From Novosphingobium olei (lineage in GTDB: Bacteria; Pseudomonadota; Alphaproteobacteria; Sphingomonadales; Sphingomonadaceae): a stretch of 64,000 nucleotides of DNA. The first letter of the stretch is position 1, and each line of letters opens with the position of its first letter. Below are positions 37,317 to 47,862 of the stretch, piece by piece. The stretch is from NCBI RefSeq assembly GCF_012927405.1, contig NZ_JABBGM010000002.1:496001-560000 (forward strand), in the 5' to 3' direction. A model generated the notes under the pieces. That model was not told the DNA's origin and did not search any database. It worked only from the letters and a program-made list of their open reading frames with translations. Made by a program: the position numbers and the translations under genes.

Positions 37317-38387
37317 ATGGCGGCGCAGCTCAAGCTCATTCAGGAAGGCAAAGACAAGGACATGGACCGTCAGAAGGCGCTCGATGCGGCCCTGGCCCAG
37401 ATCGACCGGGCATTCGGCAAGGGTTCGGCCATGCGGCTGGGCCAGAAGGAAGCGATGCAGGTCGAAGCGATTTCGACCGGGTCGCTCGGTCTGGACATCG
37501 CGCTTGGCGTCGGTGGCCTGCCACGTGGCCGCGTGATCGAAGTTTACGGGCCGGAAAGCTCGGGCAAGACCACGCTTGCGCTGCACGTGATCGCCGAAGC
37601 GCAGAAGAACGGCGGCACGGCAGCGTTCGTCGATGCCGAACACGCGCTCGATCCGGTCTATGCCAAGAAGCTGGGCGTCGATATCGACAACCTGATCGTC
37701 TCGCAGCCCGACACCGGCGAACAGGCGCTCGAGATCACCGATACGCTGGTGCGGTCGAACGCGATCGACGTGCTGGTGGTGGACTCGGTCGCCGCGCTCG
37801 TCCCCCGCGCCGAGATCGAAGGCGAGATGGGCGACAGCCACGTCGGCCTGCAGGCTCGCCTGATGTCGCAGTCCTTGCGCAAGCTTACCGGCTCGATCAG
37901 CCGCTCGCGCTGCATGGTGATCTTCATCAACCAGCTGCGCATGAAGATCGGCGTGATGTACGGCAATCCCGAGACGACGACGGGCGGCAACGCGCTCAAG
38001 TTCTACGCCTCGGTCCGTCTCGACATCCGCCGCACCGGGCAGATCAAGGATCGTGACGAGATTACCGGCAACGCCACCCGCGTGAAGGTCGTGAAGAACA
38101 AGGTCGCCCCGCCGTTCCGGCAGGTCGAATTCGACATCATGTACGGCGAAGGCATCTCCAAGATCGGCGAGATCCTCGATCTCGGCGTCAAGGCTGGCCT
38201 CGTCGAAAAGTCGGGTGCCTGGTTCAGCTACGACAGCATCCGCATTGGGCAGGGGCGTGAAAACGCGAAAAACTACCTGCGCGAACACAAGGAAGTTTGC
38301 GACCGGCTCGAAGCTGCGATCCGCAGCCGCACCGAGCAGGTCTCCGAAGGTCTGATGGCCGGTCCGGACGCGGACGACGACGTCTGA
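37317..38387 (+). CDS. recA: Recombinase RecA
   Basis: A 356-residue strand-exchange and SOS co-protease protein. Walker A is [10 protein letters not shown] near residue 80, [35 protein letters not shown] near residue 155 (Walker B plus loop 1), [24 protein letters not shown] [12 protein letters not shown] and GNPETTTGG (loop 2), and an acidic C-terminal tail (ADDDV). AGGGGAAG lies seven bases before the ATG at 37317. It is preceded by a LexA box and followed by a strong terminator, so it forms its own unit. Confidence 0.98.
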   Translation: MAAQLKLIQEGKDKDMDRQKALDAALAQIDRAFGKGSAMRLGQKEAMQVEAISTGSLGLDIALGVGGLPRGRVIEVYGPESSGKTTLALHVIAEAQKNGGTAAFVDAEHALDPVYAKKLGVDIDNLIVSQPDTGEQALEITDTLVRSNAIDVLVVDSVAALVPRAEIEGEMGDSHVGLQARLMSQSLRKLTGSISRSRCMVIFINQLRMKIGVMYGNPETTTGGNALKFYASVRLDIRRTGQIKDRDEITGNATRVKVVKNKVAPPFRQVEFDIMYGEGISKIGEILDLGVKAGLVEKSGAWFSYDSIRIGQGRENAKNYLREHKEVCDRLEAAIRSRTEQVSEGLMAGPDADDDV

Positions 38388-38451
38388 TCTTCAGGCGGGG
38401 CGCGGGGCCGGGCATCGTCCGGGCCAGCACGCCTGATCGCCGAACAAGGGG

Positions 38452-38485
38452 GCGGCGCGTTCCACGGGCGGAACGCGCCGCTTTT
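38452..38485 (+). terminator. recA terminator
   Basis: A perfect 12-bp stem, GCGGCGCGTTCC (38452-38463) with GGAACGCGCCGC (38470-38481), six-base loop, followed by TTTTCCTTT. A standard intrinsic terminator 64 bases after the recA stop. Confidence 0.88.
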
Positions 38486-38628
38486 CCTTTGGCGCGGACG
38501 CGGCTCCTGCCCCCGCTCGATTCCTGCGCCGCACGCGCGGCGCGCCCCGCCGACCCACACGTCGCCTTGCTTCACAGCGGAACCATCCCCGCTTGCCCGC
38601 CAGCACCGCTGCGCCTAGCCTGCCGGCC

Positions 38629-39477
38629 ATGACAAGCGCCGGGGATTGGGAGGGCAGCGTCGGGACCAGCTGGGCCGCGGAATGGCGGCGCACCGACCGC
38701 TCGTTTGCCGCGCTCACCCCCCGCCTGCTCGAAGCCACGCTGGCGCATCCCGCTAACCGCGTGCTCGACATCGGCTGCGGCGCAGGCGAAATCGCGCTGT
38801 CGCTCGCCCGCGCGCGGCCGCAGGCGACCGTCATCGGCCTCGATCTTTCCGCCCCGCTGCTGGCCGTGGCGCGGTCGCGCGGGGAAGGGCTGGGCAACCT
38901 CTGGTTCGAACAGGGCGATGCCGCGCGCTGGGTCGATACCGCGGGCAAGCCGGACCTGCTCGTTTCACGCCATGGCGTGATGTTCTTCGACGATCCCGCT
39001 GCTGCCTTCGCGCACCTCGCCGCGGTTGCCGCACCGCAGGCCCGGCTCGTCTTCACCTGCTTCCGCTCGGCGGCCGAGAATGCCTGGGCAGCGGACATCG
39101 CCCGCCTGCTGCCGCCCGCCCCTCCCGTGCCAACTTCCCCATCACCAGCGGCGTTCGATCCGCCGCCCGGCCCTTTCGCCTTCGCCGATCCGGAACGCGT
39201 CCGCCGCGCGCTGGCCGGATGGCGCGACATCGAATTCACCCCGGTGGACTTCACCTATGTCGCCGGCAGTGGCGAAGCTCCGGTCGAGGACGCGCTCGCC
39301 TTCTTCCAGCGAATCGGCCCCGCCGCCGCGGCCATCCGGAACCTGCCGCGCACGGCGCGCGCCTCGTTCGAAGCCAAGCTCGACGAACTCGTCCGCTCGC
39401 GCCTTGCCGGCGGGCAGGTGATCTTCCCCGCAGCGGCGTGGCTGGTGACCGCCACCGCCGATCACGCGGCAGGATGA
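38629..39477 (+). CDS. Class I SAM-dependent methyltransferase
   Basis: A 282-residue methyltransferase with [20 protein letters not shown] (motif I, residues 45-64), [16 protein letters not shown] (motif II) and the motif-IV region [15 protein letters not shown]. The C-terminal half ([37 protein letters not shown]) is of the UbiE/YcgJ-like kind. The ATG at 38629 is chosen over an upstream TTG. Substrate unknown. It stands between recA and alaS on the same strand, with its own start after the recA terminator. Confidence 0.82.
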   Translation: MTSAGDWEGSVGTSWAAEWRRTDRSFAALTPRLLEATLAHPANRVLDIGCGAGEIALSLARARPQATVIGLDLSAPLLAVARSRGEGLGNLWFEQGDAARWVDTAGKPDLLVSRHGVMFFDDPAAAFAHLAAVAAPQARLVFTCFRSAAENAWAADIARLLPPAPPVPTSPSPAAFDPPPGPFAFADPERVRRALAGWRDIEFTPVDFTYVAGSGEAPVEDALAFFQRIGPAAAAIRNLPRTARASFEAKLDELVRSRLAGGQVIFPAAAWLVTATADHAAG

Positions 39478-39535
39478 ATGCGCGGACGATGAATCGTGCT
39501 TGTTCCGCGCCAAGTGCTCGCCTAATTCGCGTGCC

Positions 39536-42181
39536 ATGACGTCGACGAACGAAATCCGCCGCTCCTTCCTCGAATACTTCGGCTCGGCCGGGCACGAGGT
39601 CGTGCAATCCGCGCCGCTGGTCCCCTACAACGATCCCACGCTGATGTTCGTGAACGCCGGCATGGTGCCGTTCAAGAACGTGTTCACGGGGCTTGAGACG
39701 CGCGCCACCTCGCGCGCCACGTCGTCGCAGAAGTGCGTCCGCGCCGGCGGCAAGCACAACGATCTCGACAACGTGGGCTACACCGCGCGCCACCACACCT
39801 TCTTCGAGATGCTGGGCAATTTCAGCTTCGGCGATTATTTCAAGGAACAGGCGATCACCCACGCCTGGACCTTGCTGACGCGGGAATGGGGCCTGCCCAA
39901 GGACAAGCTGCTCGTCACCGTCTACCACACCGACGACGAAGCCTTCGGCCTGTGGCAGAAGATCGCCGGGCTTTCCGAAGACCGCATCATCCGCATCCCC
40001 ACCAAGGACAACTTCTGGGCGATGGGCGATGAAGGGCCGTGCGGACCGTGCTCGGAAATCTTCTACGATCACGGCGACCACATCTGGGGCGGTCCTCCGG
40101 GATCGGCGGACGAGGACGGCGACCGCTTCATCGAGATCTGGAACCTGGTGTTCATGCAGTTCGAGCAGGCGGCGGGCGAAATCGTCGGCAACCTGCCCAA
40201 GCCCAGCATCGACACCGGCATGGGCCTGGAACGCATCGCCGCGGTCATGCAGGGCGAGCACGACAACTACGACATCGATACGTTCCGCGCGCTGATCGCC
40301 GCGAGCGAGAGCCTGACCGGCGTGAAGGCCGAAGGCGAGCAGACCGCCAGCCACCGCGTGATCGCCGATCACTTGCGGTCGACCAGCTTCCTGCTGGCCG
40401 ACGGCGTGCTGCCGAGCAACGAAGGCCGCGGCTATGTCCTGCGCCGCATCATGCGCCGCGCCATGCGCCACGCGCACCTGCTGGGCGCGAAAGACCCGCT
40501 GATGCACCGCCTGGTCGGCGCGCTGGTCACCGAAATGGGCCAGGCCTATCCGGAACTCGGCCGCGCGCAGCCGCTGATCGAGGAAACGCTGCTGCGCGAG
40601 GAAGTGCAGTTCCGCCGCACGCTGTCGAACGGTTTGAAGCTGCTGGACGAAGCGACCGGCACGCTCGGCGAAGGCGACAAGCTGCCCGGCGAAACTGCGT
40701 TCCGCCTCTACGACACCTACGGCTTCCCCTACGACCTGACCGAAGACGCGCTGCGTGCGCGCGGCATCTCGGTCGATCGCGATGGCTTCGATGCGGCGAT
40801 GGCGCAGCAGAAGGCGGCGGCGCGCGCGGCGTGGAAGGGCAGCGGGCAGGCGGCCGACAGCGAAGTCTGGTTCGACATCGCCGAACGCCACGGCGCCACC
40901 GAATTCACCGGCTACACCGCCACCACCGGCGAAGGCGTGGTCGTGGCGCTGGTCAAGGACGGCAAGGAAGTGGCCGAGGCGGGCGTCGGCGAAGAGGTCG
41001 TCATCCTCACCAACCAGACCCCGTTCTATGGCGAGAGCGGCGGCCAGATGGGCGATACCGGCACGATCTCCACCAACGAAGGCCTGAAGATCGTCATCGG
41101 CGATACGTCCAAGCCGCTGGGCCGCCTCCACGCGCACCAGGGCAAGGTGGAAGCGGGCACCGTCAAGGTTGGCGATGCCGTGCTCCTGGCGGTCGATGTC
41201 GAGCGGCGTGACGCCACGCGCGCCAACCATTCGGCCACGCACCTGCTGCACGCGGCGCTGCGCCATCGTCTGGGCCACCACGTCACGCAGAAGGGCTCGA
41301 TGGTTTCGGCCGATCGCCTGCGCTTCGACTTCTCGCAGCCGACCGCGCTGACGGCGGAGGACATCGCCGCGATCGAAGCCGAAGTGAACGCTGAAATCCG
41401 CGCCAACGAGGCGGTCACCACCCGCCTGATGAGCCCGGACGAGGCGATCGAGGCGGGCGCGATGGCGCTGTTCGGCGAAAAGTACGGCGACGAAGTCCGC
41501 GTGCTCAGCATGGGCCGCCAGACCGACAAGCACTATTCGGTCGAACTGTGCGGCGGCACCCACGTGCGCGCGCTGGGCGATATCGGCGTGTTCCGCATCG
41601 TTTCGGAAAGCGCGGTATCGTCGGGCGTGCGTCGGATCGAGGCGCTGACCGGCGAAGGCGCGCGCCAGTGGCTGGTCGATCGCGAGGACAAGCTGAAGGG
41701 CACCGCCAGCCTGCTGCGCACCACGCCCGACGAGGTGGAGGCGCGCGTCGCCGCGCTGCTTGACGAACGCCGCAAGCTGGAACGGGACCTCGCCGAAGCG
41801 AAGAAGGCTCTGGCGCTTGGTGGCGGCGGTTCGGCGGCTGCGGCCGCTGACGAGGACGTGAGCGGCGTGAAGTTTTCAGGCCAGGTGCTCGAAGGGCTGG
41901 ACCCCAAGGAACTGCGCGGCCTGCTCGACCAGGCGAAGCAGCGCATGGGCTCGGGCGTGGCGGTGATCGTCGCGGTCAACGATGGCAAGGCGAGCATCGC
42001 CGCCGCCGTGACCGAAGACCTTGCCGGCAAGGTGAGCGCGGTCGACCTCGTCCGCGCCGGCGTCGAAGCGCTGGGCGGCAAGGGCGGCGGCGGCCGTCCC
42101 GACATGGCCCAGGGCGGCGGTCCGGATGGCAGCAAGGCGGCTGACGCCATCGCTGCGGCGAAGGGCGTGCTGGCGGGGTGA
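39536..42181 (+). CDS. alaS: Alanine-tRNA ligase AlaS
   Basis: Charges tRNA-Ala and edits mischarged Ser and Gly. 881 residues, normal length. The class II catalytic core has [15 protein letters not shown] at the start and [15 protein letters not shown]; the editing domain has the zinc motif [13 protein letters not shown] near residue 565 and [13 protein letters not shown] near residue 675. The C-terminal DHHA1-like domain ends [17 protein letters not shown]. The ATG at 39536 is the normal AlaS N-terminus; 12 extra codons upstream are not needed. No riboswitch is seen upstream. Confidence 0.97.
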   Translation: MTSTNEIRRSFLEYFGSAGHEVVQSAPLVPYNDPTLMFVNAGMVPFKNVFTGLETRATSRATSSQKCVRAGGKHNDLDNVGYTARHHTFFEMLGNFSFGDYFKEQAITHAWTLLTREWGLPKDKLLVTVYHTDDEAFGLWQKIAGLSEDRIIRIPTKDNFWAMGDEGPCGPCSEIFYDHGDHIWGGPPGSADEDGDRFIEIWNLVFMQFEQAAGEIVGNLPKPSIDTGMGLERIAAVMQGEHDNYDIDTFRALIAASESLTGVKAEGEQTASHRVIADHLRSTSFLLADGVLPSNEGRGYVLRRIMRRAMRHAHLLGAKDPLMHRLVGALVTEMGQAYPELGRAQPLIEETLLREEVQFRRTLSNGLKLLDEATGTLGEGDKLPGETAFRLYDTYGFPYDLTEDALRARGISVDRDGFDAAMAQQKAAARAAWKGSGQAADSEVWFDIAERHGATEFTGYTATTGEGVVVALVKDGKEVAEAGVGEEVVILTNQTPFYGESGGQMGDTGTISTNEGLKIVIGDTSKPLGRLHAHQGKVEAGTVKVGDAVLLAVDVERRDATRANHSATHLLHAALRHRLGHHVTQKGSMVSADRLRFDFSQPTALTAEDIAAIEAEVNAEIRANEAVTTRLMSPDEAIEAGAMALFGEKYGDEVRVLSMGRQTDKHYSVELCGGTHVRALGDIGVFRIVSESAVSSGVRRIEALTGEGARQWLVDREDKLKGTASLLRTTPDEVEARVAALLDERRKLERDLAEAKKALALGGGGSAAAAADEDVSGVKFSGQVLEGLDPKELRGLLDQAKQRMGSGVAVIVAVNDGKASIAAAVTEDLAGKVSAVDLVRAGVEALGGKGGGGRPDMAQGGGPDGSKAADAIAAAKGVLAG

Positions 42182-42207
42182 GGCCAGGCGAACGCACCCG
42201 CAAGGCC

Positions 42208-42666
42208 ATGGCCTTCATCGGGTGCGGCCTCTGGCTGGGATCGTCCTTCCTGCCACTGTTCGGAGGGGCCGCAAAGCACGCCGTGCGATGCCGCGGCCGG
42301 ACGTTTTCGGGCCGGTTTGACGACTGCTTCAGCGACTACCTTCCGTTGCTCGAGCTCATGGCTCCGTTGGCTGCGCTGGCTCTGCTCTGGTTTTTCGCCA
42401 GGTTTGCCTTTGCGGTGTGGGCTCCCGAGCCAGAAGCGCGAACGATGCCCTGGCGCATGGCATCTGCCGATGGCACGTTGGTCTACCACCCCGGATACCT
42501 GGTTTTGAGCGCTATCGGATGCGCCTGGGCACTGTGGCGGGCAGTGCTGTACCCGCTCGATCCGCACACCTTTCCTTTCATCACGTTTTGGTTGGTCTTT
42601 GCGTGCTGGTTCGGCGCTGCCGCTTGGGCGAGCGGATTTCGCGCACGGCTGAATTGCGGCGACTGA
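42208..42666 (+). CDS. Small membrane protein, function unknown
   Basis: A 152-residue protein with about three to four hydrophobic segments: residues 2-18 (AFIGCGLWLGSSFLPLF), 44-66 (LLELMAPLAALALLWFFARF), 95-112 (YLVLSAIGCAWALW) and 121-141 (FITFWLVFACWFGAAAWAS). A Cys-rich, basic loop (HAVRCRGRTFSGRFDDCF) lies between the first two. The frame opens at a GTG at 42178 overlapping the alaS stop; the ATG at 42208 is given because the extension is basic and adds no domain. No family recognised. Confidence 0.6.
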   Translation: MAFIGCGLWLGSSFLPLFGGAAKHAVRCRGRTFSGRFDDCFSDYLPLLELMAPLAALALLWFFARFAFAVWAPEPEARTMPWRMASADGTLVYHPGYLVLSAIGCAWALWRAVLYPLDPHTFPFITFWLVFACWFGAAAWASGFRARLNCGD

Positions 42667-42779
42667 CCGTTTCGGGCTCGTTGCCGCGGCCCTCTGCCTT
42701 CTGCCCTTTTTGGCGGGGGTGATTGCGGCGTCTTGGCCGAGCGGTTAGCCCTGTTGCGGAGGCAGCAGGGAGGCGGGTC

Positions 42780-44810
42780 ATGCGGCGGTCGGGTGCGGGT
42801 TTGCGGGTGGCGCTGGCGCTGGGGGCGGCGGCGACGGGATTGTCGGGCCTTGCCGGTCTGGCGCTGGCGGCGGAAGCGCCCAGGCCCATCACCATCGATG
42901 ATATCATGGCGGTCAAGCGCCTGTCCGCGTTGCAGTGTTCGGCCGATGGGCGCAGCGCGCTCTACACCGTCAACAGCGTCGATGCGAAGAAGGACAAGCG
43001 CCGCGATGCGGTGTGGCTGGCTTCGCTGACGGGTGGCGAGCCGCTGCGGCTGACCGGCGAGGACGAAAGCTCCAGCGCGCCCGCGTTCAGCCCCGACGGG
43101 CGATGGATCTCGTTCCTGTCGAAGCGGGGTGACGACAAGCTGGCGCAGCTCTGGCTGCTCGACCGGCGCGGGGGCGAGGCGCGCAAGCTCGGCGAGGTGA
43201 AGGGCGATATCCTCGATTATCGCTGGTCGCCCGACAGCCGCACGATCCTGCTGACCAAGACCGATCCTGTGCCCGACGGGCCCGAGGACGACAAGGATCG
43301 CCCGCGTCCGGTGGTGGTCGACGATGTGCTGTTCAAGCGTGATGGCAGCGGCTTCCTCGTCGCCGAAAGCCACAGCCACCTTCACGCGCTCGATGTTGCG
43401 AGCGGCAAGGCAACGCAACTGACGCCGAGCGGGGCGAGCGATGAAAGCGCGGCGGAATGGTCGCCCGATGGTTCGCGGATCGCCTATTTCGTCGATCACG
43501 CGATGGACCCGGCAGCGCCTGCGACGCAGTGGCTCTATGTCATGCCGGCGAGCGGCGGGCCGGCCCGGCTGGTGGCGAAGGTCCCTGGGGTTGCGGGGCA
43601 GGCGCTGATCTGGTCGGCCGATGGCAGGACCATCTCCCACCTGATCGGCACGGCATCGCCCAAGGTTGCGCAATATGCCCAACCGCACCTTGCCCGGACC
43701 GACGTGGCAACCGGGCAGACGCAGCTGGTGTCATCGACCGACAACCTGTTCGTATCGCAGCCGGTGGCGATGACCGGTGGGCGTATCGCCGTGATCGTCA
43801 GCGAAGACCGGCGCGAGCTGCCCGCGATCGTCGATCGCAGCGGCAAGCTGCAACGCGTCAGCGACGGCGCGCTGGGCGTGACGGTGCAGTGCGGCGAGGA
43901 GGCGGGATCGGCTGGCCGCGCGGTGATCGCCAGCAGCGATACCGCGCCCGCCGAGGTCTATGCGCTGGCGGGCGGAAAGCTGCGCGCGCTGACCAGCCAC
44001 AACGCCGCGCTTGCGCAGAAGATTGCCTGGGCGCCGGTGCGTGATTTCTCCACCAAGGCCAGCGACGGCAACGATGTGCACGGGATGGTCACGCTCCCGG
44101 CAGGCTACGCTGCGGGCAGGCGCTATCCCACGGTGCTGTGGATCCACGGCGGTCCGAACGGGCAGGATGCGCATGGGACCGACGGATACAGCCTGATGCG
44201 GCAGTGGCTTTCAGCGCAAGGCTATGCCGTGCTGTCGGTCAATTATCGCGGCAGTTCGGGGCGCGGCGACGCCTATGCCCACACGCTTGCGGCGGACTGG
44301 GGCAACAAGGACGTGCTGGACCTGCACACGGCGGTCGATTGGGCCGTGTCGTCCGGCCTTGCCGATCCCGATCGGCTGGGCGTGGGCGGGTGGAGCTATG
44401 GCGGCATCCTGACCGACTTCCTGATCGTACGCGACAACCGCTTCAAGGCGGCATTCAGCGGTGCGGGCGAAGGCAATATCCTGGCGCTGTTCGGCGTGGA
44501 CGAATACGTGCAGCAATATGCGCAGGAAATCGGGGCGCCGTGGGAGCGGCCGGACCTGTGGATCAAGTTTTCCGAACCCCTGCTCAAGGCCGACCGTATC
44601 AAAACGCCGACGCTGTTCATGGGCGGAACGGCCGACGACAACGTGCCGATCGCGGGCGGGCAACAGATGTACCAGGCGCTGCGGCTGCTCGGCGTGCCGA
44701 CCCAGCTGGTGGCCTATCCGGACGAGACGCACGGGCTTGTCCGGCCAAGCTTCCAGCGCGACCGGCTCGAACGGTTCGCCGCCTGGTACGCCCGCTACCT
44801 CAAGCGCTGA
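42780..44810 (+). CDS. S9-family prolyl oligopeptidase-like peptidase, exported
   Basis: A 676-residue secreted serine peptidase. A signal peptide is at residues 1-30 (ALALGAAATGLSGLAGLALA core). A beta-propeller (about residues 35-400, repeats such as PAFSPDGRWISFLS and AEWSPDGSRIAYF) precedes an alpha/beta-hydrolase domain. Catalytic Ser is in GVGGWSYGGILTD (GxSxG), Asp in FMGGTADDNVP and His in YPDETHGLVRP. HGGPNGQDAHGT forms the oxyanion region. The ATG at 42780 has AGGGAGG eight bases upstream. Cleaves short peptides, probably in the periplasm. Confidence 0.88.
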   Translation: MRRSGAGLRVALALGAAATGLSGLAGLALAAEAPRPITIDDIMAVKRLSALQCSADGRSALYTVNSVDAKKDKRRDAVWLASLTGGEPLRLTGEDESSSAPAFSPDGRWISFLSKRGDDKLAQLWLLDRRGGEARKLGEVKGDILDYRWSPDSRTILLTKTDPVPDGPEDDKDRPRPVVVDDVLFKRDGSGFLVAESHSHLHALDVASGKATQLTPSGASDESAAEWSPDGSRIAYFVDHAMDPAAPATQWLYVMPASGGPARLVAKVPGVAGQALIWSADGRTISHLIGTASPKVAQYAQPHLARTDVATGQTQLVSSTDNLFVSQPVAMTGGRIAVIVSEDRRELPAIVDRSGKLQRVSDGALGVTVQCGEEAGSAGRAVIASSDTAPAEVYALAGGKLRALTSHNAALAQKIAWAPVRDFSTKASDGNDVHGMVTLPAGYAAGRRYPTVLWIHGGPNGQDAHGTDGYSLMRQWLSAQGYAVLSVNYRGSSGRGDAYAHTLAADWGNKDVLDLHTAVDWAVSSGLADPDRLGVGGWSYGGILTDFLIVRDNRFKAAFSGAGEGNILALFGVDEYVQQYAQEIGAPWERPDLWIKFSEPLLKADRIKTPTLFMGGTADDNVPIAGGQQMYQALRLLGVPTQLVAYPDETHGLVRPSFQRDRLERFAAWYARYLKR

Positions 44811-44813
44811 GCG

Positions 44814-44990
44814 CTACTGCCGCCTGCCGCTCGTCGCGCGCGTTTCGGGCTCGCTGCCGCGGGGCAAGTCCTTTTCTCCCATCGTCCGGTCGGTCTGTTG
44901 CGGGCGCTTGATCGCGCCGGTGTCGGGCTGGTCGCCTTGCGTGGCAGGGTTCTTGTCTGGTTCGTTCGACGGGCTTTGGTTGGCGGTCAT
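44814..44990 (-). CDS. Small hydrophilic disordered protein, 58 residues
   Basis: Starts MTANQSPSNEPDKNPATQGD and is made almost only of polar, charged and Pro residues (GAIKRPQQTDRTMGEKDLPR), with no hydrophobic core. Coding status rests on the strong ribosome site AAGGAG seven bases before the ATG at 44990 and on the lack of another explanation. Short disordered proteins like this are frequent in sphingomonads. It converges with the S9 peptidase gene. Confidence 0.6.
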   Translation of the reverse strand: MTANQSPSNEPDKNPATQGDQPDTGAIKRPQQTDRTMGEKDLPRGSEPETRATSGRRQ

Positions 44991-45061
44991 TATCGCACTC
45001 CTTCGCTTGCTCGAACGCTTAGGGCGGGGGCGGGGCGCGGCGGTTGCGGTGGAGCGGGCGT

Positions 45062-45706
45062 TCAACCGGTCGGCAGGAGTTCCAGATTTTCCAGCAGCGC
45101 TTCAAGGTGCGCGCGGCTGATCCTGCTCCACACGTTGTAGGTGCAGGTCTGGCCGCCGACGCGGAGATAGGCGAGCGAATTGAGGCCTTTGCCCTCCGGA
45201 TTGGTGACGGGATACGGCTGCGCGCCTTCGACGCCATAGCCGGCAAACGCGGGCTGGGGCAGGGTGTCGAGCTGGCGCAGGTGCTGCCATTGGCGCGCCA
45301 GCCGGTCGCGCTGCGCATCGGCCGAGGCATGATCGTCGGGAAGGATCGCCACCCCGGCGATGCCGAACGCGCTGCGCACCTGCGGCTGGTCCCAGGCGAC
45401 GGCCCAGCCGCCTGAAAAGCGGGCCGGGCGCGGCGTGCCCGAAGCGCCGGCGGTGCTGCGGAAATGAAGCGGCGCGCATTCGCCCCGGTTCGCGGCCTTG
45501 CGCCACTGGCCCAGGATCAGGCGGTCGGCGGCGGACAGCGGTGCGGCGGTGGGCATTGGCGCGGGGGTTGGCGAAGGGGCAGGCGCCGATGCGACCGGCG
45601 GAGCGGGCGACGGTTGCGCCGTCGGGCGCGGCTCGGGACCGGGCGCGGCGTGGCGCTCGCATCCGGTGAGCAGCAGCGCGGCGGCAAGGGCAAGGCGTCG
45701 ATTCAT
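45062..45706 (-). CDS. Lipoprotein, function unknown
   Basis: A 214-residue predicted lipoprotein: signal MNRRLALAAALLLTGC with lipobox LLTGC (Cys16), then a Pro/Ala-rich linker (about residues 22-58, PSPAPPVASAPAPSPTPAP) that would span the periplasm. The folded part starts at SAADRLILGQWRKAANRGEC and contains FSGGWAVAWD, a second Cys in RVGGQTCTYNVW, and a helical end (RAHLEALLENLELLPTG). No family is recognised. It follows the antiporter gene on the same strand by 24 bases. Confidence 0.75.
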   Translation of the reverse strand: MNRRLALAAALLLTGCERHAAPGPEPRPTAQPSPAPPVASAPAPSPTPAPMPTAAPLSAADRLILGQWRKAANRGECAPLHFRSTAGASGTPRPARFSGGWAVAWDQPQVRSAFGIAGVAILPDDHASADAQRDRLARQWQHLRQLDTLPQPAFAGYGVEGAQPYPVTNPEGKGLNSLAYLRVGGQTCTYNVWSRISRAHLEALLENLELLPTG

Positions 45707-45730
45707 GGCCGTTTCAACACAGGTCCCGGG

Positions 45731-47512
45731 TCAGGCGTTCCTTTCGCGCAGCCGCGAGGACTTGAGCCGGGGCAGGGCATCCAGCTCGCCGTCCTCCATG
45801 ATCTGCTTGCGCAATTCGTCGCGCTTTTCGTGGATCGAGGCGATCACCGGCCCCATCGGCACGCCGAGATCGACCAGCACCGCCTCGGACAGTTGCAGCG
45901 AGCTTTCGAGCGTTTCCGGCACCGCGTGGCTCGCTCCGGCGCGATAGAGTTCGGCGGCGTGGGTGGCATCGCGGGCGCGGACGATGATCGGCACGTCGGG
46001 GCGGCGGGCGCGCAACTTGCGCACGATGCGCGAGACGAGCACCGGTTCGTCCATCGTCAGGATCAGCGCGCGGGCGTGGTCGAGGTCAAGCCGGTCGACC
46101 ACGGTTGCCGCCTCGATATTGCCGAACAGCACGGGCATCCCGGCAGCGCGCGCCTCGCGGACCATCGCCGGGTCGCTGTCTATGCCGATATAGGGCGTGT
46201 CGTGCGCCTTGAGCATTTCGCCGATCAGGCGGCCGACGCGGCCGAAGCCGATGATCACCGCACGATCGCCGACCGGTTCCTCCACCTCGGCCTCGGCAGA
46301 GCGGCCCTCGGCACGTTCGACGCGGGCGCCGCTGATCTCGCCCAGCTTGGCGAGCAGGGGCGTGATGGTGAGGCCGATGGCGGTGACGATCTGCCAATAT
46401 TGCGCCGTCTCGGCATCGATCAGTGCGGCGGTGCCGGCGGTGCCGAGCACGATCAGCGTCGTTTCGCTGGGGCTCGCCATCAGGATGCCGGTCTGCAGCG
46501 CGGTGGCCCGCTGCTTGCCCATGATGCGCAGCGCCACCGTGGTCACCAGCGCCTTGACCACCACCACCCCGGCAACGCCCGCCAGCAGCGGCCAGAAATC
46601 GCGCCAGACCACGGCAAGGTTGATGCCCATGCCGATGGTGATCAGGAACACGCCGAGGGCCAAGCCCTTGAACGGCTTGGTGATCGCCTCGACCTCGCCA
46701 TGATATTCGGTCTCGGCGATGAGCAGGCCCGCCAGCAGCGCGCCCATGATCGGCGAGAGACCAACGGCGCCGGTGGCGAGTGCGGCGACGATGACCACGA
46801 GCAGGCTGGCGGCAAGGAACAGTTCGGGGCTCTTGGTCTTGGCGGCTTGCGCGAACAGGCGCGGCAGCAGCAGCTTGCCCGCGACGAGCAGGACGAGGAC
46901 GACCATCCCGCCCTTCCACAGCGTATCGAACAGGCTGGGCCCGCCGCCCGCCGCCGCCATCGGCCCGATCGCGCCCAAGAGGAAGATGATGGGGACGAGC
47001 GCGATATCCTCGAACAGCAACATCGACAGCGCGGCGCGGCCGACGGGCCCTTGCGTGCCCGATATCGGCAGGACCAGCGCGGTCGACGACAGCGCGAGCG
47101 CAAGGCCGAGCCCGAGCGCGGCGGGCGTCGTCTCGCCCGAGGCGCGCAGGACCAGGCCGAGGAGCAGCGCGGACACCAGCAGCTCGATCGCGCCGAGCCC
47201 GAAGACCAGCCGCCGCATCGACCACAGGCGGTTGAACGACAGCTCCAGCCCGATCTCGAACAGCAGCAGCACGATGCCGAATTCGGCGAAGGGTTCGATC
47301 GCGTGCGGATCGGATATGGTGACGTGGTAGAGCCAGGGATAGCGCGGCACGAGCGCGCCCAGGCCATAGGGGCCGACGGCGAGGCCGACGAGGATGAAGC
47401 CGATGATCGGCGTGATCCGCAGGCGGGCGAACGCAGGAATGACGATCCCCGCCGCGCCGAGGATGACGAGCGCATCGGAAAGCGCGGTGGTGGGTGCAAT
47501 CGATCCGGCCAT
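45731..47512 (-). CDS. CPA2-type cation/proton antiporter with TrkA-N domain (KefB/YbaL-like)
   Basis: A 593-residue inner-membrane transporter. About twelve hydrophobic helices (residues 8-400) carry FILVGLAVGPYGLGALVP, FGIVLLLFEIGLELS, LSSTALVLPI and GALLAGLLIAETEYH. The TrkA-N nucleotide-binding domain from about residue 430 has AVIIGFGRVGRLIGEMLKA, ending with YRAGASHAVPETLESSL. This is the layout of glutathione-gated or YbaL-type K+/H+ antiporters; gating ligand not deducible. It precedes the lipoprotein gene. Confidence 0.9.
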   Translation of the reverse strand: MAGSIAPTTALSDALVILGAAGIVIPAFARLRITPIIGFILVGLAVGPYGLGALVPRYPWLYHVTISDPHAIEPFAEFGIVLLLFEIGLELSFNRLWSMRRLVFGLGAIELLVSALLLGLVLRASGETTPAALGLGLALALSSTALVLPISGTQGPVGRAALSMLLFEDIALVPIIFLLGAIGPMAAAGGGPSLFDTLWKGGMVVLVLLVAGKLLLPRLFAQAAKTKSPELFLAASLLVVIVAALATGAVGLSPIMGALLAGLLIAETEYHGEVEAITKPFKGLALGVFLITIGMGINLAVVWRDFWPLLAGVAGVVVVKALVTTVALRIMGKQRATALQTGILMASPSETTLIVLGTAGTAALIDAETAQYWQIVTAIGLTITPLLAKLGEISGARVERAEGRSAEAEVEEPVGDRAVIIGFGRVGRLIGEMLKAHDTPYIGIDSDPAMVREARAAGMPVLFGNIEAATVVDRLDLDHARALILTMDEPVLVSRIVRKLRARRPDVPIIVRARDATHAAELYRAGASHAVPETLESSLQLSEAVLVDLGVPMGPVIASIHEKRDELRKQIMEDGELDALPRLKSSRLRERNA

Positions 47513-47862
47513 GAAGGCAGCCTAGCGGGCGGGGGCGTTGCAGGCCACCCCTCGGCGGGTTCAAATGCGACCCCGAAACAGTTTGAATTGGGGGGTGGGC
47601 GGGCCGCCAGGTTGACGGGGTTTACACGGTCCTGGGAAGAAAAGGGAGGTGGGGGCGGACTGGCGCAGCGATGATCCGCAGAAACCGGCGGAATCCGGAA
47701 AGTCTTTTTAATTCAACAGGTCAAAGAGCGAAGCGTAGCCATTGTAACGCCGCGACCGGGTGTAGGACAGCCGCGGCGATGGTATGTCATGTCGTGTATA
47801 TGCAAGTTCTATACTGACGCTGATGTCAGGAACGGAGCGAGCCGGGCATGTGCCCGCCGATG
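47513..47862. other. Intergenic region upstream of the antiporter gene
   Basis: About 350 bases without a gene. An inverted pair TTCAAA (47560-47565) and TTTGAA (47582-47587) lies about 50 bases before the antiporter start and could be a regulatory site. A short AT-rich piece (CTTTTTAATTCAA near 47702) and a small GGGCA/TGCCC hairpin near 47847, which may end the DUF5694 transcript, are the only other features seen. Confidence 0.5.

Noticed and set aside
42721..42779. Sequence resembling a tRNA-Leu/Ser start before the S9 peptidase gene
   Set aside because: Only a short GGCCGAGCGGT stretch matches; no cloverleaf can be drawn.
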